Shown: positions 19,124 through 28,754 of the stretch, one piece after another | Numbering within the stretch: the stretch's first letter is position 1 | How the letters are laid out: every line of letters begins with the position of its first letter | Source: Candidatus Hydrogenedentota bacterium | Lineage (GTDB): Bacteria; Hydrogenedentota; Hydrogenedentia; Hydrogenedentales; SLHB01 | Reading direction: 5' to 3' | Assembly (NCBI GenBank): GCA_035416745.1 | Contig: DAOLNV010000009.1 | Location: 50,824-114,823, forward strand | DNA length: 64,000 nucleotides | Made by a program: the position numbers and the translations under genes | Notes under the pieces: generated by a model | Told to the model about the DNA's origin: nothing | The model's database searches: none | What the model saw: the letters and a program-made list of their open reading frames with translations, nothing else

Positions 19124-19804
19124 GTTCTCTCCGTTACACGTAACTTCTTCTTCAGCGCGCGAACACGCTCGTTGCCGCGCATCCCGCCGCACGGCCAACG
19201 CGGGCGCTCAAGCAAGTATCGCCGCACGAACCGCTCAGATCAAGGCCGCCCTGACTGCCCCTATCCGGATACTGTGAAGCAGGGCGGCAGGGGCACTTTG
19301 CCGTTCGGGGGGCAGTCGAGGATTTCGAGACCCCCATCGGCTGAAATAAGACCGGCGCGCCTGTATCGGGCTACAGCGCCGACGGCGCGAAACATACCAG
19401 CCCAGACCGAAGGTCTGGGGAAGCAAATCCCTCATACCACCCGGGCTGAAGGCCAGGCACATCGTTAAACCATGCGTGGAGACATTCGCATTTTACGTTG
19501 ACGGGGCTGAGCGGCTTTGGCACGGTGATGTTTCGGGCCTTCAGCCCTTCCATTTTGGATTGCCGTCTTCCCGGCCCTTCGGGCCAGGCTGGTATGGGAC
19601 GCGCCGTTGGCGCTGAAGAAGGCCGGGCAGTCGGGTCACATGAGCCGTGTGGTGCTGCAGCCCATCTTTCCCAGCGCTTACCGGCCGATTAAGGCGACTG
19701 CCCGGGGGCTCCGAAGAGCATTACTGCCTTTCCCGAACATCCTCCTGCCTGCTATTCTTGCATTCGCGGCATTGCATCACTCGAAATAGCAGAAGGAGCA
19801 ACCA
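19124..19804. other. Divergent intergenic region holding a palindromic repeat element
   Basis: This 680-base stretch lies between two divergently transcribed secreted-protein genes and should contain both promoters. I could not place -10/-35 boxes with confidence. The notable content is the inverted repeat at 19374-19615, described separately. The AAGGAG ribosome site of the downstream gene is at 19793-19798. No open frame here looks like a real gene. Confidence 0.6.
19374..19615. repeat. Large imperfect palindrome made of paired hairpins (REP/BIME-like)
   Basis: The left arm begins at 19374 and the right arm, read on the other strand, begins at 19615. The first 29 positions agree at about 25, and similarity continues for roughly 90 bases, including GGGCTGAAGGCC in both. 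Each arm holds a five-pair hairpin GCGCC-nAC-GGCGC (19376-19388 and 19601-19613) and an eight-pair hairpin with a GAA loop (19401-19419 and 19570-19588). The second hairpin differs between arms by compensating changes that keep the pairing. The two arms are separated by about 60 bases. No transposase is adjacent. Confidence 0.8.
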
Positions 19805-22435
19805 GTGATACAGGCGCGGGGAATACTGTTTTTGATGGGGGCCTTCGCGGCCGCGGCATGCGCTGAAAACCTTACCGTCACGCTCCAGCGTGGCGCTGAA
19901 TTGTATGACGGCGTCGACGACGTGTTCCTATACTCGCCGCCGGTCGTGGCAAACGTCAACTACGGCGGAAATTCATCTCTCCAGGCTGGCATAAACCGTT
20001 GGAACGAACGCTATGCCGGGCTCATTCGTTTCGACCGCGGCCCCATACCCCCGAATGCCAAGGTGCTGAGCGCTTCCTTGTTTCTCTACGAACATTCCGG
20101 AGACTACCCCTCCGAAGACGTGACCATTCACGCCTGCGCTATTGCTCCCGCAAACGCCGGGTGGCTCGAGGGCGAGAATACCGGTGACCGCGTCCCTGTA
20201 GCGGGCACGCCTTGCTGGACCTTCCTGAGCTACGACGACAGGCCGTGGGCGGGGGCGCCGGGCCTCGACCAAGAAGGCGCCGACTACCTGGTTCCGCCCG
20301 CAGGAAGCGCCACCCTTCCAAAAGGCCATGACGGCTGGGTCGAATTCAAGCTCCAACCGGGTGTTGTGCAGCAATGGATCAGCCAACCCGAGACCAATGC
20401 GGGACTGCGCCTCTATCCGCTCGAAGACAAGGCACGCGGCCAGTGCATCGTGGCGTGGAGTTCTGACACCGCGGAGAACCCGTCTCTGCGGCCCAAACTG
20501 GTCGTCGAACTGGCGTTGGACGACAACGCCTGGCGCGAGTACGAGCGAGCCAGGGGCAAACAGCGGCTTGCGGCCATCATGAAACGGGCGGATGCGCTCC
20601 ATGGAAAAGCAGCGGCATTCGGCTCCCCTCCCAGAACGAAAGCCGCTCTCGGCCAGCTGGACGCATCGCTTGCGAAGCTCACACAGGCTTTGAACGCGCC
20701 GGATGCCTCCGTCGACGCATTGCGAACCGCGGCCCAGGACCTACAGACCCTGGAAGAAGCCCTCAGCCGTGCTTACGACAACCTCACTGCCGCCCGCGCT
20801 GCAGCTGCCAACCAGAAGCGCGGCCTGGCAACCGACTACGCGCTCGGAGTCGCCGACAGCATGACCAACGTGCTGCGCTTGCCCGGGATGTTCGAGGGAG
20901 AATTCCCGGACTCGGCAACGATTGCCATGGCCAGAAACGAGTTCGAGCCGCTCCAAATCGTGCTCGTGCCGATTGACGACCCGCTCGAGATTGTGCGGTG
21001 GTCGGCAACGCCTTTGCAGGGGCCGGATGGAGCGGTTATCCCGGCGGAAGATGTAGCCATTTCGGTCATGGGTTACGCCAAGAAGATAAAGCCCGCCATC
21101 AACACCGAAGTCGAATGGTGGCCCGTGCCCATTCTCGATTTCATGGCGTCCGTGGATGTGCCCGCCGGCGAAGTTCAGTCCCTGTGGGTTTGCGTTCGCA
21201 CGCGCGAGACCACCCCGCCGGGCGTCTACCACGGGGCCATCAAAATCGCGCCCGCGAACGTCCCCGCCAAAACCATTGGGCTGGAGGTGGAGGTATGGGA
21301 TTTCGACGTGCCCAAAGAACAGCACCTGCTCACGGTCTGGGGAAATAACGAGAAGACGTTTCGCGGCATATACGGTGACCGATTTGATGATGCAATGGCA
21401 CACGCCATGTTCCGGTTCTTCCTTGACCATCGTCTCGCCGTAAACACCCTGTACATGCCCCAATCCGCGGGCAAACCCATCGTTCTCGACGTCGGCTATC
21501 CCACACTCTCCGAGCCCGCCGAGTTGCGCGCCTTGTGGGACGCCGGCTCGCGCTGGTGGAACCTCGGCTACCTGCATCCCACGTTCGCAAAGGAAGCCGG
21601 TCTGTCCTTCGACGACTACATTCCCCGATTCATCGAGATGATGCGCGAATCGTTGCGCGTCGCCCAGGAAGCCGGATGGCCCAAGACCAATCTGGCCATC
21701 TATTGCTTCGATGAGGCCAAGGAGATGGACGCTGTCGCCAAGGCCGCGGCGAAACTAAAGGAGGCGTTTCCCGACATCGCGCTCATGACCACGGCCTATG
21801 ACCGCAGTTATGGCGTAAAGGGAGGGCCGCTCGACGCGGCCATGGACATCTGGTGCCCTCTCACCCCGCGCTATGCCGAAGACTGGGAGCTCATCAAGGA
21901 GGGCCGAGCAAAGGGCAAGAAAGCCTGGTGGTATGTGTGTTGCGGTCCCGCCGGAAGCCATCTCAACTTTTTCAGCCAGTTTCCCGCCATTCGGCCCCGG
22001 CTCCTGATGGGCGCCGCCACATGGAAGTACCAGCCCGACGGGTTCCTTTACTACCGCGTCTCGGGATGGCGAAACTACGAGAAACCTATCGGGAGCGGGC
22101 CGCTCGCTAACGATTACAGACCGTATTACCTCCCGGGTCCAGACGGCGACGGCGAGCTGATTTGCCCCGGCCCCAACGGCCCCCTGAGCACCCTGCAATT
22201 CGAGAACATCAGGGACGGCATCGAGGATTATGAATACTACTGGGTGCTCCAGAACCTCGTGAGCAAAGTCCAAGCCACGGGCCGCACGGCCGAATCGGAA
22301 GCGCGGTTGTTGACGATCCCCGAAGATCTTCTGGCGTCGCTCACCGAGTATACCGGAGAGCCCGCGCGGCTGCGTGCCGAACGCCGCAGCATAGCCGAGG
22401 CTATCGTGCGTCTGAAAAACGCATTGAATCAATAA
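19805..22435 (+). CDS. Secreted GH123/DUF4091-type glycoside hydrolase with DNRLRE domain
   Basis: 876 residues. A signal peptide (about 1-20) is followed by an N-terminal DNRLRE-type beta domain (about 20-235, ending SLRPKLVVEL). A helical linker (240-335) comes next, then a large domain resembling DUF4091/GH123. The pair D636-E637 in YCFDEAKEMD matches the Asp-Glu pair used by GH123 for substrate-assisted hydrolysis of N-acetylhexosaminides. The C-terminal FENIRDGIEDYEYYWVL is a strong DUF4091 mark. The GTG start at 19805 has AAGGAG six bases upstream. It probably acts on amino-sugar glycans outside the cell. The exact substrate is not predictable. Confidence 0.85.
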   Translation: MIQARGILFLMGAFAAAACAENLTVTLQRGAELYDGVDDVFLYSPPVVANVNYGGNSSLQAGINRWNERYAGLIRFDRGPIPPNAKVLSASLFLYEHSGDYPSEDVTIHACAIAPANAGWLEGENTGDRVPVAGTPCWTFLSYDDRPWAGAPGLDQEGADYLVPPAGSATLPKGHDGWVEFKLQPGVVQQWISQPETNAGLRLYPLEDKARGQCIVAWSSDTAENPSLRPKLVVELALDDNAWREYERARGKQRLAAIMKRADALHGKAAAFGSPPRTKAALGQLDASLAKLTQALNAPDASVDALRTAAQDLQTLEEALSRAYDNLTAARAAAANQKRGLATDYALGVADSMTNVLRLPGMFEGEFPDSATIAMARNEFEPLQIVLVPIDDPLEIVRWSATPLQGPDGAVIPAEDVAISVMGYAKKIKPAINTEVEWWPVPILDFMASVDVPAGEVQSLWVCVRTRETTPPGVYHGAIKIAPANVPAKTIGLEVEVWDFDVPKEQHLLTVWGNNEKTFRGIYGDRFDDAMAHAMFRFFLDHRLAVNTLYMPQSAGKPIVLDVGYPTLSEPAELRALWDAGSRWWNLGYLHPTFAKEAGLSFDDYIPRFIEMMRESLRVAQEAGWPKTNLAIYCFDEAKEMDAVAKAAAKLKEAFPDIALMTTAYDRSYGVKGGPLDAAMDIWCPLTPRYAEDWELIKEGRAKGKKAWWYVCCGPAGSHLNFFSQFPAIRPRLLMGAATWKYQPDGFLYYRVSGWRNYEKPIGSGPLANDYRPYYLPGPDGDGELICPGPNGPLSTLQFENIRDGIEDYEYYWVLQNLVSKVQATGRTAESEARLLTIPEDLLASLTEYTGEPARLRAERRSIAEAIVRLKNALNQ

Positions 22436-23595
22436 GCGCCGAATTCCTCGAGCGCTTCGTACATGGCGATGATGTTGCCCGGCGGCACGTCGCTCTGGAT
22501 GTTGTGGATAGTGTTAAACACGTATCCGCCGCCCGGCGCCAGCGCCTCGACGTTGCGCCGGACGTCATCCTTCACTTCCTGTGGCGTCCCATGGGGCAGG
22601 ACGTGCTGGGTGTCTACCCCTCCGCCCCAGAACGTGATCGCATCCCCAAAATCCCGTTTCAACGCCTGCGGCTCCATGCCCGCGGCGCTCACGTGGACCG
22701 GGTTGAGAATGTCCACGCCCGCTTCGATAAACCCCGGCAGATAGGGACGGACGTTGCCGCACGAATGGAAGAACAGCCGTGCATTCGGCGCGGCTTTCTT
22801 GATGGCCGCAAATACTCGCTCAAGATGAGGCCGGATCGTGGCCGAATACAGCTCGAACGAAATGAGCTGCGAATGCTGGGTGCCGTAGTCGTCATTTTCA
22901 ACCACGATATCCACCTCGCCGCCCAACTCTCCCAGCGCCATCTGCCAGAAAGCGATTTTGAGATCCGCGAGCCTGCCGTACAGACGGTCAGCAAACTCGG
23001 GGAACATCATCGGGTCCGTCAGGGCGTTTCCCATGCCGCGAAGCCGCTGCGCCATCTCGAAAATGCCCGCGCAAAGGCCTTTGATCATCACCGCCTTGCC
23101 CTTCTGATGGAATTCGGCTGCCCGTGCGCGCAACCCCCGCACGCGAACCGGATTCCCCGCATCGGGCCAGGGATACGCCTCAATGGCCGCTGTTTCCGCA
23201 GGACGAATCCCGAGCGGGTGCTCGACTATGCTGAACCATAACCCATCTCGCTTGGGGAAATGCTGCGTCATGCCCCACTCATCGCGATAGACCCAGGTAT
23301 TTCCACCATCTTCAAGTTTCTCGAACACGTCCCAATTATGACTCGTCAGCGGGAAAAGACCACGGGTATCTACGCCAAAACGATCCAGAAAATCGTCCGA
23401 GGGAATCACGGTCTGCTGCACCACATCCTGCCAGCAGGGCGCGTGCGACGGCATACCCAGATACGCCCGTACCGCTTCGTAAGCAACCCTGCTGATCCCC
23501 GTCACATGCGTGCCCGCAAGGTCCAGGGGCACTCGGTCCGGCTCGCGGTGTTCAATAGCGGTCAGAATCCGCTCGCGAGAGGTCATGTATCGCAT
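22429..23595 (-). CDS. Uroporphyrinogen decarboxylase-like protein (UroD/MtaA superfamily)
   Basis: 388 residues. The opening (TSRERILTAIEHREPDRVPLD) is the classic start of UroD-like proteins. LFFHSCGNVRPYLPGF carries H277 and C279, the zinc-ligand HxC motif of MtaA-type methyltransferases rather than of haem-pathway HemE. It is probably involved in methyl transfer or demethylation, for example with corrinoid proteins, but no corrinoid partner is adjacent. It converges with and overlaps the preceding gene's stop by seven bases. An in-frame ATG nine bases further in (23586) is an alternative start. Confidence 0.85.
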   Translation of the reverse strand: MRYMTSRERILTAIEHREPDRVPLDLAGTHVTGISRVAYEAVRAYLGMPSHAPCWQDVVQQTVIPSDDFLDRFGVDTRGLFPLTSHNWDVFEKLEDGGNTWVYRDEWGMTQHFPKRDGLWFSIVEHPLGIRPAETAAIEAYPWPDAGNPVRVRGLRARAAEFHQKGKAVMIKGLCAGIFEMAQRLRGMGNALTDPMMFPEFADRLYGRLADLKIAFWQMALGELGGEVDIVVENDDYGTQHSQLISFELYSATIRPHLERVFAAIKKAAPNARLFFHSCGNVRPYLPGFIEAGVDILNPVHVSAAGMEPQALKRDFGDAITFWGGGVDTQHVLPHGTPQEVKDDVRRNVEALAPGGGYVFNTIHNIQSDVPPGNIIAMYEALEEFGAY

Positions 23596-23916
23596 TCTCC
23601 GCTTTCAGAACGATTAAACCCGGACAAACCAGAGCCGCCGCGGACCGCGAGAGCTCCCCGGCACATGAACCGGTTTCCTTCACCCGGATCGTACCGACCT
23701 GCCCGGGATTCCGCAACTCGCCCATCCGGGTTTCTTTCCTTCGGGTAGAGGGAACCAAACCCGCAGTTTGGAGATAGACATGTGCGTCCGGTTGTGCTTG
23801 GTTTGCTGAGCGAGTACTATGAGAATACGTGTCCAACCGGCGGCTGGGCGCATCAGAGGAGCGGGCTGCCCGGGGAAATCTGATGAGCGGCCGGTGCTAA
23901 TGAAGGGGACAATCCC
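23596..23916. other. Divergent intergenic region, no recognised element
   Basis: 321 bases between the UroD-like gene (minus strand) and the glycosidase-like gene (plus strand). It should carry both promoters. I see several short inverted CCGG-containing stretches but no convincing promoter boxes, riboswitch or gene. GAAGGGG at 23899-23905 is the likely ribosome site of the plus-strand gene. Confidence 0.4.
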
Positions 23917-25710
23917 ATGAAGACAACTGCGGGCCTTTTGGTTCTGGCAACAATACTGGTTCTCTCTCTCCCAGCCTGGGCGAAACCCAACGAGGTGCCG
24001 TTACCGTTGGGCAAAAAACTCATTGAATACGGTTGGGACGTGCCGACGGCCGAACAAGTGCGCAAGAATATCGACAAGATGGAAAAGCGCCCCTTTGATG
24101 GCGTGATTTTCCGGCTTGATGGCGGCGGCAACGTCCTTGTTCCAGAGCCCTGGACCGAAGAACGCTTCAAAAAGGATTACGAAAACGCCGAGCGCATCAA
24201 GTGGGAACGCTTCACGGACAATTTCGTCATCATGTGGGCGGCCTCCAATCAGGACTGGTTCAACGACAACCAATGGACCGTCATTATCAACAATGTTCAG
24301 CTGGTTGCTCGGGCTGCCCGGCTCGCCCGGTGCGCCGGGATCTGCTTTGACGCCGAGCCTTATGGGGACAACCCATGGGATTACGGCAAGACCGCCCACC
24401 GCGACACGCGTTCGTTCGAAGAGTATCAGGCCAAGGTGCGCCAGCGAGGCGCTCAGTTCATCCGCGCGGTCGAGACCGAGCTGCCCGACCCGCAGATCCT
24501 CACATTCTTCCTGTTGAGTTACTTCGCGGACCTGTGCCTTCCCATGGACCCGGCGTTCCGGCAGGAAAAACTCTCGAAGGAGCATTATGCGCTGCTGCCG
24601 GCATTCCTCGAGGGGATGCTCGAAGGGTCTCAGCCCGGCACCCGCATCGTTGACGGAAACGAGGGCGCTTACTATTACAAGGATTGGCAACAGTACTTCG
24701 AGAAATACCACCAAATGACCCAGCGGGGCCTGTATCTCATCCCCGACGAACTTCAGGCCCTGTACCGCGAAAAGGTGCTTGTGGGTCAGGCCCTGTACGT
24801 CGACCAGTATTTCGGATTGCGTGAACAGAAGGTGCTGGGACATTTCCTGACGCCGGAACAGCGCCCCCTCTGGTTCGAACACAATGTGTACTGGGCACTC
24901 TATACCAGCGACAAATACGTCTGGTGCTATAGCGAGCGCATGAACTGGTGGGAAGACGGGAATGTGCCCCAGGGATGCGAGGAAGCCATCCTTTCGGCGC
25001 GGCGCAAACTTGCCAACGGCCAGAATCTCGATATCGACCTCGTCCCGATCATCGAAACCGCCCAGAAACGCGAGCAGGACGCCATTACGGGAGACTTGGC
25101 CATTCGAACCGCCGAAATCAAGGCCATCGAGAACGGCGTGTCCAGGCCCAAGATAGACGGCAACCTCGAGGACGAAGTGTGGCTCAAGACCGAACCGTTG
25201 GACCCCTTCGTGCCGATGAAAGCCGCCCAGGAAACGGTATCCGCGCAAACACAGACCAAGGTCACGTATGACAACGAGTATCTTTACATCGCGTTCCGGT
25301 GCGAAGAGCCCAAGGCCGCTGAACTGCAGGTCGTCGGCGAGAACCGTGACGACTACGTGTTTACCGGCGACGTGGTCGAGGTATTCATCAAACCCAGTGA
25401 ACAATCGGCCTCGTTCTACCATTTCGCCATCAACCCCGCAAACGTGGTGTGGGAGGGGCTTCACATAGACGTGCTGCAGACCGAGTTCAGCCCCGTATGG
25501 GAACATGCCGCCCAGCGGGGGGCCGATTTCTGGTCCGTGGAAATCGCCCTCCCCTGGAAAGCCATCAACATGGAAACGCCCAAGACCGGCAGCCAGGTCA
25601 AGGTAAATCTCTGCAGGGAACGGTACACCGAGCGCGAATGGACCTTGTGGTCGCAGACCGTTTACCATTTCCTCGAGCCCGAACATTTCGGCACGTTCAT
25701 CTTCAAGTGA
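23917..25710 (+). CDS. Secreted glycosidase-like protein with C-terminal CBM9-like domain
   Basis: 597 residues. A clear signal peptide (1-22, cleavage after AWA) is followed by a domain of about 380 residues that looks like a TIM-barrel. ICFDAEPYGD (D145, E147) is a plausible acidic active-site pair. Residues about 405-597 resemble the carbohydrate-binding module family 9-like fold (PKIDGNLEDEVWLKTEP, then NEYLYIAFRCEEP, ending in FHFLEPEHFGTFIF-like strands). It probably binds and cleaves a polysaccharide outside the cell. I could not name the hydrolase family. Confidence 0.75.
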   Translation: MKTTAGLLVLATILVLSLPAWAKPNEVPLPLGKKLIEYGWDVPTAEQVRKNIDKMEKRPFDGVIFRLDGGGNVLVPEPWTEERFKKDYENAERIKWERFTDNFVIMWAASNQDWFNDNQWTVIINNVQLVARAARLARCAGICFDAEPYGDNPWDYGKTAHRDTRSFEEYQAKVRQRGAQFIRAVETELPDPQILTFFLLSYFADLCLPMDPAFRQEKLSKEHYALLPAFLEGMLEGSQPGTRIVDGNEGAYYYKDWQQYFEKYHQMTQRGLYLIPDELQALYREKVLVGQALYVDQYFGLREQKVLGHFLTPEQRPLWFEHNVYWALYTSDKYVWCYSERMNWWEDGNVPQGCEEAILSARRKLANGQNLDIDLVPIIETAQKREQDAITGDLAIRTAEIKAIENGVSRPKIDGNLEDEVWLKTEPLDPFVPMKAAQETVSAQTQTKVTYDNEYLYIAFRCEEPKAAELQVVGENRDDYVFTGDVVEVFIKPSEQSASFYHFAINPANVVWEGLHIDVLQTEFSPVWEHAAQRGADFWSVEIALPWKAINMETPKTGSQVKVNLCRERYTEREWTLWSQTVYHFLEPEHFGTFIFK

Positions 25711-25891
25711 CGAATTCAGCAAGCAACCGGCGCCGGCGCAATGCCGCAGCCCCGATTTCCAGGCGTGCTCACGAAAGGATTTGCCCCAACTCGCATGCGG
25801 CTCAGGCACATGCTATGATCGTTCAGTGATTGCATCGAAGGCGCCGGCGTTTTGTGAACAAACACCTCTGACTCGAAGTGAATCATTCCTG

Positions 25892-26947
25892 ATGTACCGG
25901 GTCCTGACACCGCTGTTCCGTCCCCTGGGCGCATGCGCCCTCATGGCCCTCATTTTCGCTCCTGCGGCCTGTGCATGGGCCTGCGAGGGGCTTACCGTGG
26001 GTTTGGCCCTGTTCCAGAACCGTCGGGACATGCATTCCCTGCTGGTTATAGGACCGGAGAAAGACCCACAGACCCAGGAACTCTACGATAACCTGGTCTC
26101 CTGGTCCCGCGGCGCCGCAGAAGACCTGAATCTCTCACCTCTGCGGATTGCGTCCGGCGACCCGGCCGTTGTGTGGAGCGATCACGGGTTTCAGGAGCCG
26201 CCGGACGCAGCGCGGGCGGTCTACCTGGTCGCGCGGCATCCCGCCAGCGGTCTGAGCCTTATCGTGGACCGCTGGGACCATGCCCCTACGGCGGAGGACC
26301 TCGAGGTCCTTCGCGAATCGCCGCTGCGAGAGCGTCTGCGCCACGAAACAGTCGCGAACCTCGCTGTTATTGTCCACTCGCCCGGAGCAGACACGCAGGC
26401 CGCCGCGAATACCAGGGCGCTCCTCCAGGAAATCGTAGCCGCCTGGAAAAACGAGCAGGGCCAGAACATCGCGCTCTTGACTCTGGACCGTTCCGATCCG
26501 CGCGAACGGACCCTGGTCCACTTCGCGAAACTCAACGAAACGGATGCCGAATGGGCGGCCGTATTCGCCGGACGGGGCACCATGCTCTTCCCTCCCCTCG
26601 AAGGCGAGGCCCTGACGCGCGAGAACCTGAGCCGCCTGTTGGAAAAACTCGCCGGACCCTGCACCTGTATCGAGAATCCCTATGCGCTTGGCGTCGAAAT
26701 CCCTACTCTGTGGACGGACGCGGACGATAAACGTGCGTCTGAACTCGCACCGCCTCTTTACACCGAGCAAGTCGTCGGGGAACCGCGCGAGGCAACCGTT
26801 ACCGGTTCCGAAACACCTGCTGTGCCCTCCGTTCTGGCCCTTGGGGGAATCGCGGCGGGCATCATGTGTATCGTGTCCCTGGGCGCCGTCGCCGCCGTAT
26901 TGTGGCAGTATCGCCGGCGCTCTCACGCGCCTACGGAGGAAGCATGA
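25892..26947 (+). CDS. Secreted, C-terminally membrane-anchored protein, partner of an FtsX-type ABC transporter
   Basis: 351 residues. An N-terminal hydrophobic signal (about 12-29) precedes a soluble alpha/beta domain that may be built as two similar halves (LLVIGPEKDPQ and IALLTLDRSDPR). A CTCIENP cysteine pair comes near residue 270, and a C-terminal transmembrane helix (about 315-338) is followed by a basic tail, so the bulk should be periplasmic. I chose the ATG at 25892 for the signal peptide. Its ribosome site is weak, and a longer frame from 25781 gives no signal. Its stop overlaps the permease start at 26944. Function unknown. Confidence 0.75.
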   Translation: MYRVLTPLFRPLGACALMALIFAPAACAWACEGLTVGLALFQNRRDMHSLLVIGPEKDPQTQELYDNLVSWSRGAAEDLNLSPLRIASGDPAVVWSDHGFQEPPDAARAVYLVARHPASGLSLIVDRWDHAPTAEDLEVLRESPLRERLRHETVANLAVIVHSPGADTQAAANTRALLQEIVAAWKNEQGQNIALLTLDRSDPRERTLVHFAKLNETDAEWAAVFAGRGTMLFPPLEGEALTRENLSRLLEKLAGPCTCIENPYALGVEIPTLWTDADDKRASELAPPLYTEQVVGEPREATVTGSETPAVPSVLALGGIAAGIMCIVSLGAVAAVLWQYRRRSHAPTEEA

Positions 26948-28098
26948 AACGCAACCTGACCCTGTACCGCATGATCTGGCGTGAGATTCAACGCTCGAAA
27001 TGGAGCACCCTGCTGTGCTTCGGCATCGTCGTCCTGGCGACCGGCCTGCTGGTTGTCATGATCGCCGTCGGACGAAGCTCCGTGGACGCTACGCGCATCC
27101 AGATGAAAGACATGGGGTTCAACATTCTGATCACCCCGCCGGACGCGGATCTCGCGCAGTACCAGGCGCTCAATTTCGATGGTCCGGACATGCCTGAAAG
27201 CTATGTCGAAAAGCTCGCCGGCAGCACCGTATTGGCCCAGCATTTCGTCGGCAAGTATCAGAAGACCCTTCAAGTCGAGGGCAAAACCATTGTCCTGACG
27301 GGACTCAGATCCGAGCTGCCGCGCCGGGGTTCCTCCCGCCCACCCATGCCGACAGCCTACGTTGTGCCGGCCGGCAAAGTGTTTGTAGGCGCTGCCGCCG
27401 CTAAAGCGCTTGACCTTGAGCCCGGCGATGAAGTGGCCATCCTCGGGAAATCGTTCGAGGTCGCCAAGGTGATCGAACCCAAAGGAGCCATGCCCGAAGA
27501 TATTCGCGTGTTTACGCTTCTCAGCGATGCGCAGGCTCTCCTGGGCGCCGAGGGCCGTGTCAATGCCATAGACGCGCTCGCCTGCCTCTGTCCTGTCGAG
27601 ACAACCGACATTCTCGGCGCGCTTCAAAAGAGCATTCGCACGGTCCTTCCCGACGTTGGCGTACAGCCTTACCGGGACATCCTTCTGGCCCGCCACGAGC
27701 AACGCAATATGGTATACCGGCTGCAATTGGCGACCGTGGCCATCGTAATCGCGGGCGCCGCCACTGCAATCTGGGGGCTGACCTATCTGAATGTCCGGAA
27801 CCGCCGTTCGGAGATCGGCGTGTTCCGCGCTTTGGGAATCCCCGGCGCGCGCATCGCAAGCCTCTTCGTCGCGAAGGTCGCCCTGTACGGTCTCGCCGGC
27901 GGTATTGCCGGCTGCGCGCTGGGCTACCTGCTTGCGCCCGCCATCGTCGTAACCGAAGGCATCGTGATGCCGGATATCTGGGCGCTCGTTCTCATCGCCG
28001 GCGCTACGCCGCTCGCGGCGATTGTGTTTGGCCTACCGCCCATCGTTGCGGGCCTGCTTCAGGACCCCGTCGATGTGCTCCGGGAGGCAGCGGCATGA
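26944..28098 (+). CDS. ABC transporter permease, FtsX/MacB/LolC family
   Basis: 384 residues. A first membrane helix (about 19-41) is followed by a large extracytoplasmic domain (about 45-255, MacB periplasmic core-like) and three C-terminal helices (about 262-282, 305-330 and 345-370). The conserved cytoplasmic motif NRRSEIGVFRALGIPGARI sits between helices 2 and 3. Such proteins transmit ATPase cycles to periplasmic partners (mechanotransmission) rather than forming a channel. The start overlaps the upstream partner stop, and the stop overlaps the ATPase start. Confidence 0.92.
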   Translation: MKRNLTLYRMIWREIQRSKWSTLLCFGIVVLATGLLVVMIAVGRSSVDATRIQMKDMGFNILITPPDADLAQYQALNFDGPDMPESYVEKLAGSTVLAQHFVGKYQKTLQVEGKTIVLTGLRSELPRRGSSRPPMPTAYVVPAGKVFVGAAAAKALDLEPGDEVAILGKSFEVAKVIEPKGAMPEDIRVFTLLSDAQALLGAEGRVNAIDALACLCPVETTDILGALQKSIRTVLPDVGVQPYRDILLARHEQRNMVYRLQLATVAIVIAGAATAIWGLTYLNVRNRRSEIGVFRALGIPGARIASLFVAKVALYGLAGGIAGCALGYLLAPAIVVTEGIVMPDIWALVLIAGATPLAAIVFGLPPIVAGLLQDPVDVLREAAA

Positions 28099-28754
28099 TT
28101 CGGTTCAATGGCGTATCCAAGCAGTTTCGCAAAGGGGACACAACGGTGCGCGCCCTCGACAATGTCACCTTCGAGGTCGAGCCGGGCCAACTGGCTCTCG
28201 TACGCGGACCATCGGGAAGCGGCAAGACGACCCTGATCAATCTTGCGGCCGGACTCAGTCGCGCATCGCTCGGAAGCATCCACGTGGCCGGAACATGTAT
28301 CGATGAGCTGTCCCTTCGCGAGCGCGCGGACTTGCGGGCCCGTGAAGTCGCGGTAGTCTTCCAGTTGTTCCACCTCGTGCCTTACCTCACCGCGCTCGAG
28401 AACGTTCTATTGCCGACATTGGCAACACCAGGCGCCGGCAACGCGCCTGAGCGCGCCCGGGGTCTACTGGCGGAGCTGGGCCTGGAATCTCGTGGTAATC
28501 ACTATCCGGACGAAATGTCGGCGGGCGAGCGGCAACGGTGTGCTCTGGCAAGAGCATTGCTCAACGAACCCGCGGTCATTCTGGCCGACGAACCCACCGG
28601 AAACCTGGATCCCGCCAGCGCGGAAACCGTTCTGGCGCATCTGGACAACGCACGAAAGCGCGGCGCCACTGTGCTCCTCGTCAGCCATCAACCTGTCGAC
28701 AGTATTCGCCCGGACGTCGTTTTCGAGCTGCGTGAAGGCAGGCTCCTCCCCTGA
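28095..28754 (+). CDS. ABC transporter ATP-binding protein, LolD/MacB family
   Basis: 219 residues, the standard LolD size. Walker A is GPSGSGKTTLINLAA, the Q-loop is VVFQLFHLVPYLTALENV, the signature is MSAGERQRCALARAL, Walker B is VILADEPTGNLDPASAE, and the H-loop is VLLVSHQPVDS. It starts in an ATGA overlap with the permease and ends the three-gene cassette. It should energise the FtsX-type permease. Confidence 0.95.
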   Translation: MIRFNGVSKQFRKGDTTVRALDNVTFEVEPGQLALVRGPSGSGKTTLINLAAGLSRASLGSIHVAGTCIDELSLRERADLRAREVAVVFQLFHLVPYLTALENVLLPTLATPGAGNAPERARGLLAELGLESRGNHYPDEMSAGERQRCALARALLNEPAVILADEPTGNLDPASAETVLAHLDNARKRGATVLLVSHQPVDSIRPDVVFELREGRLLP

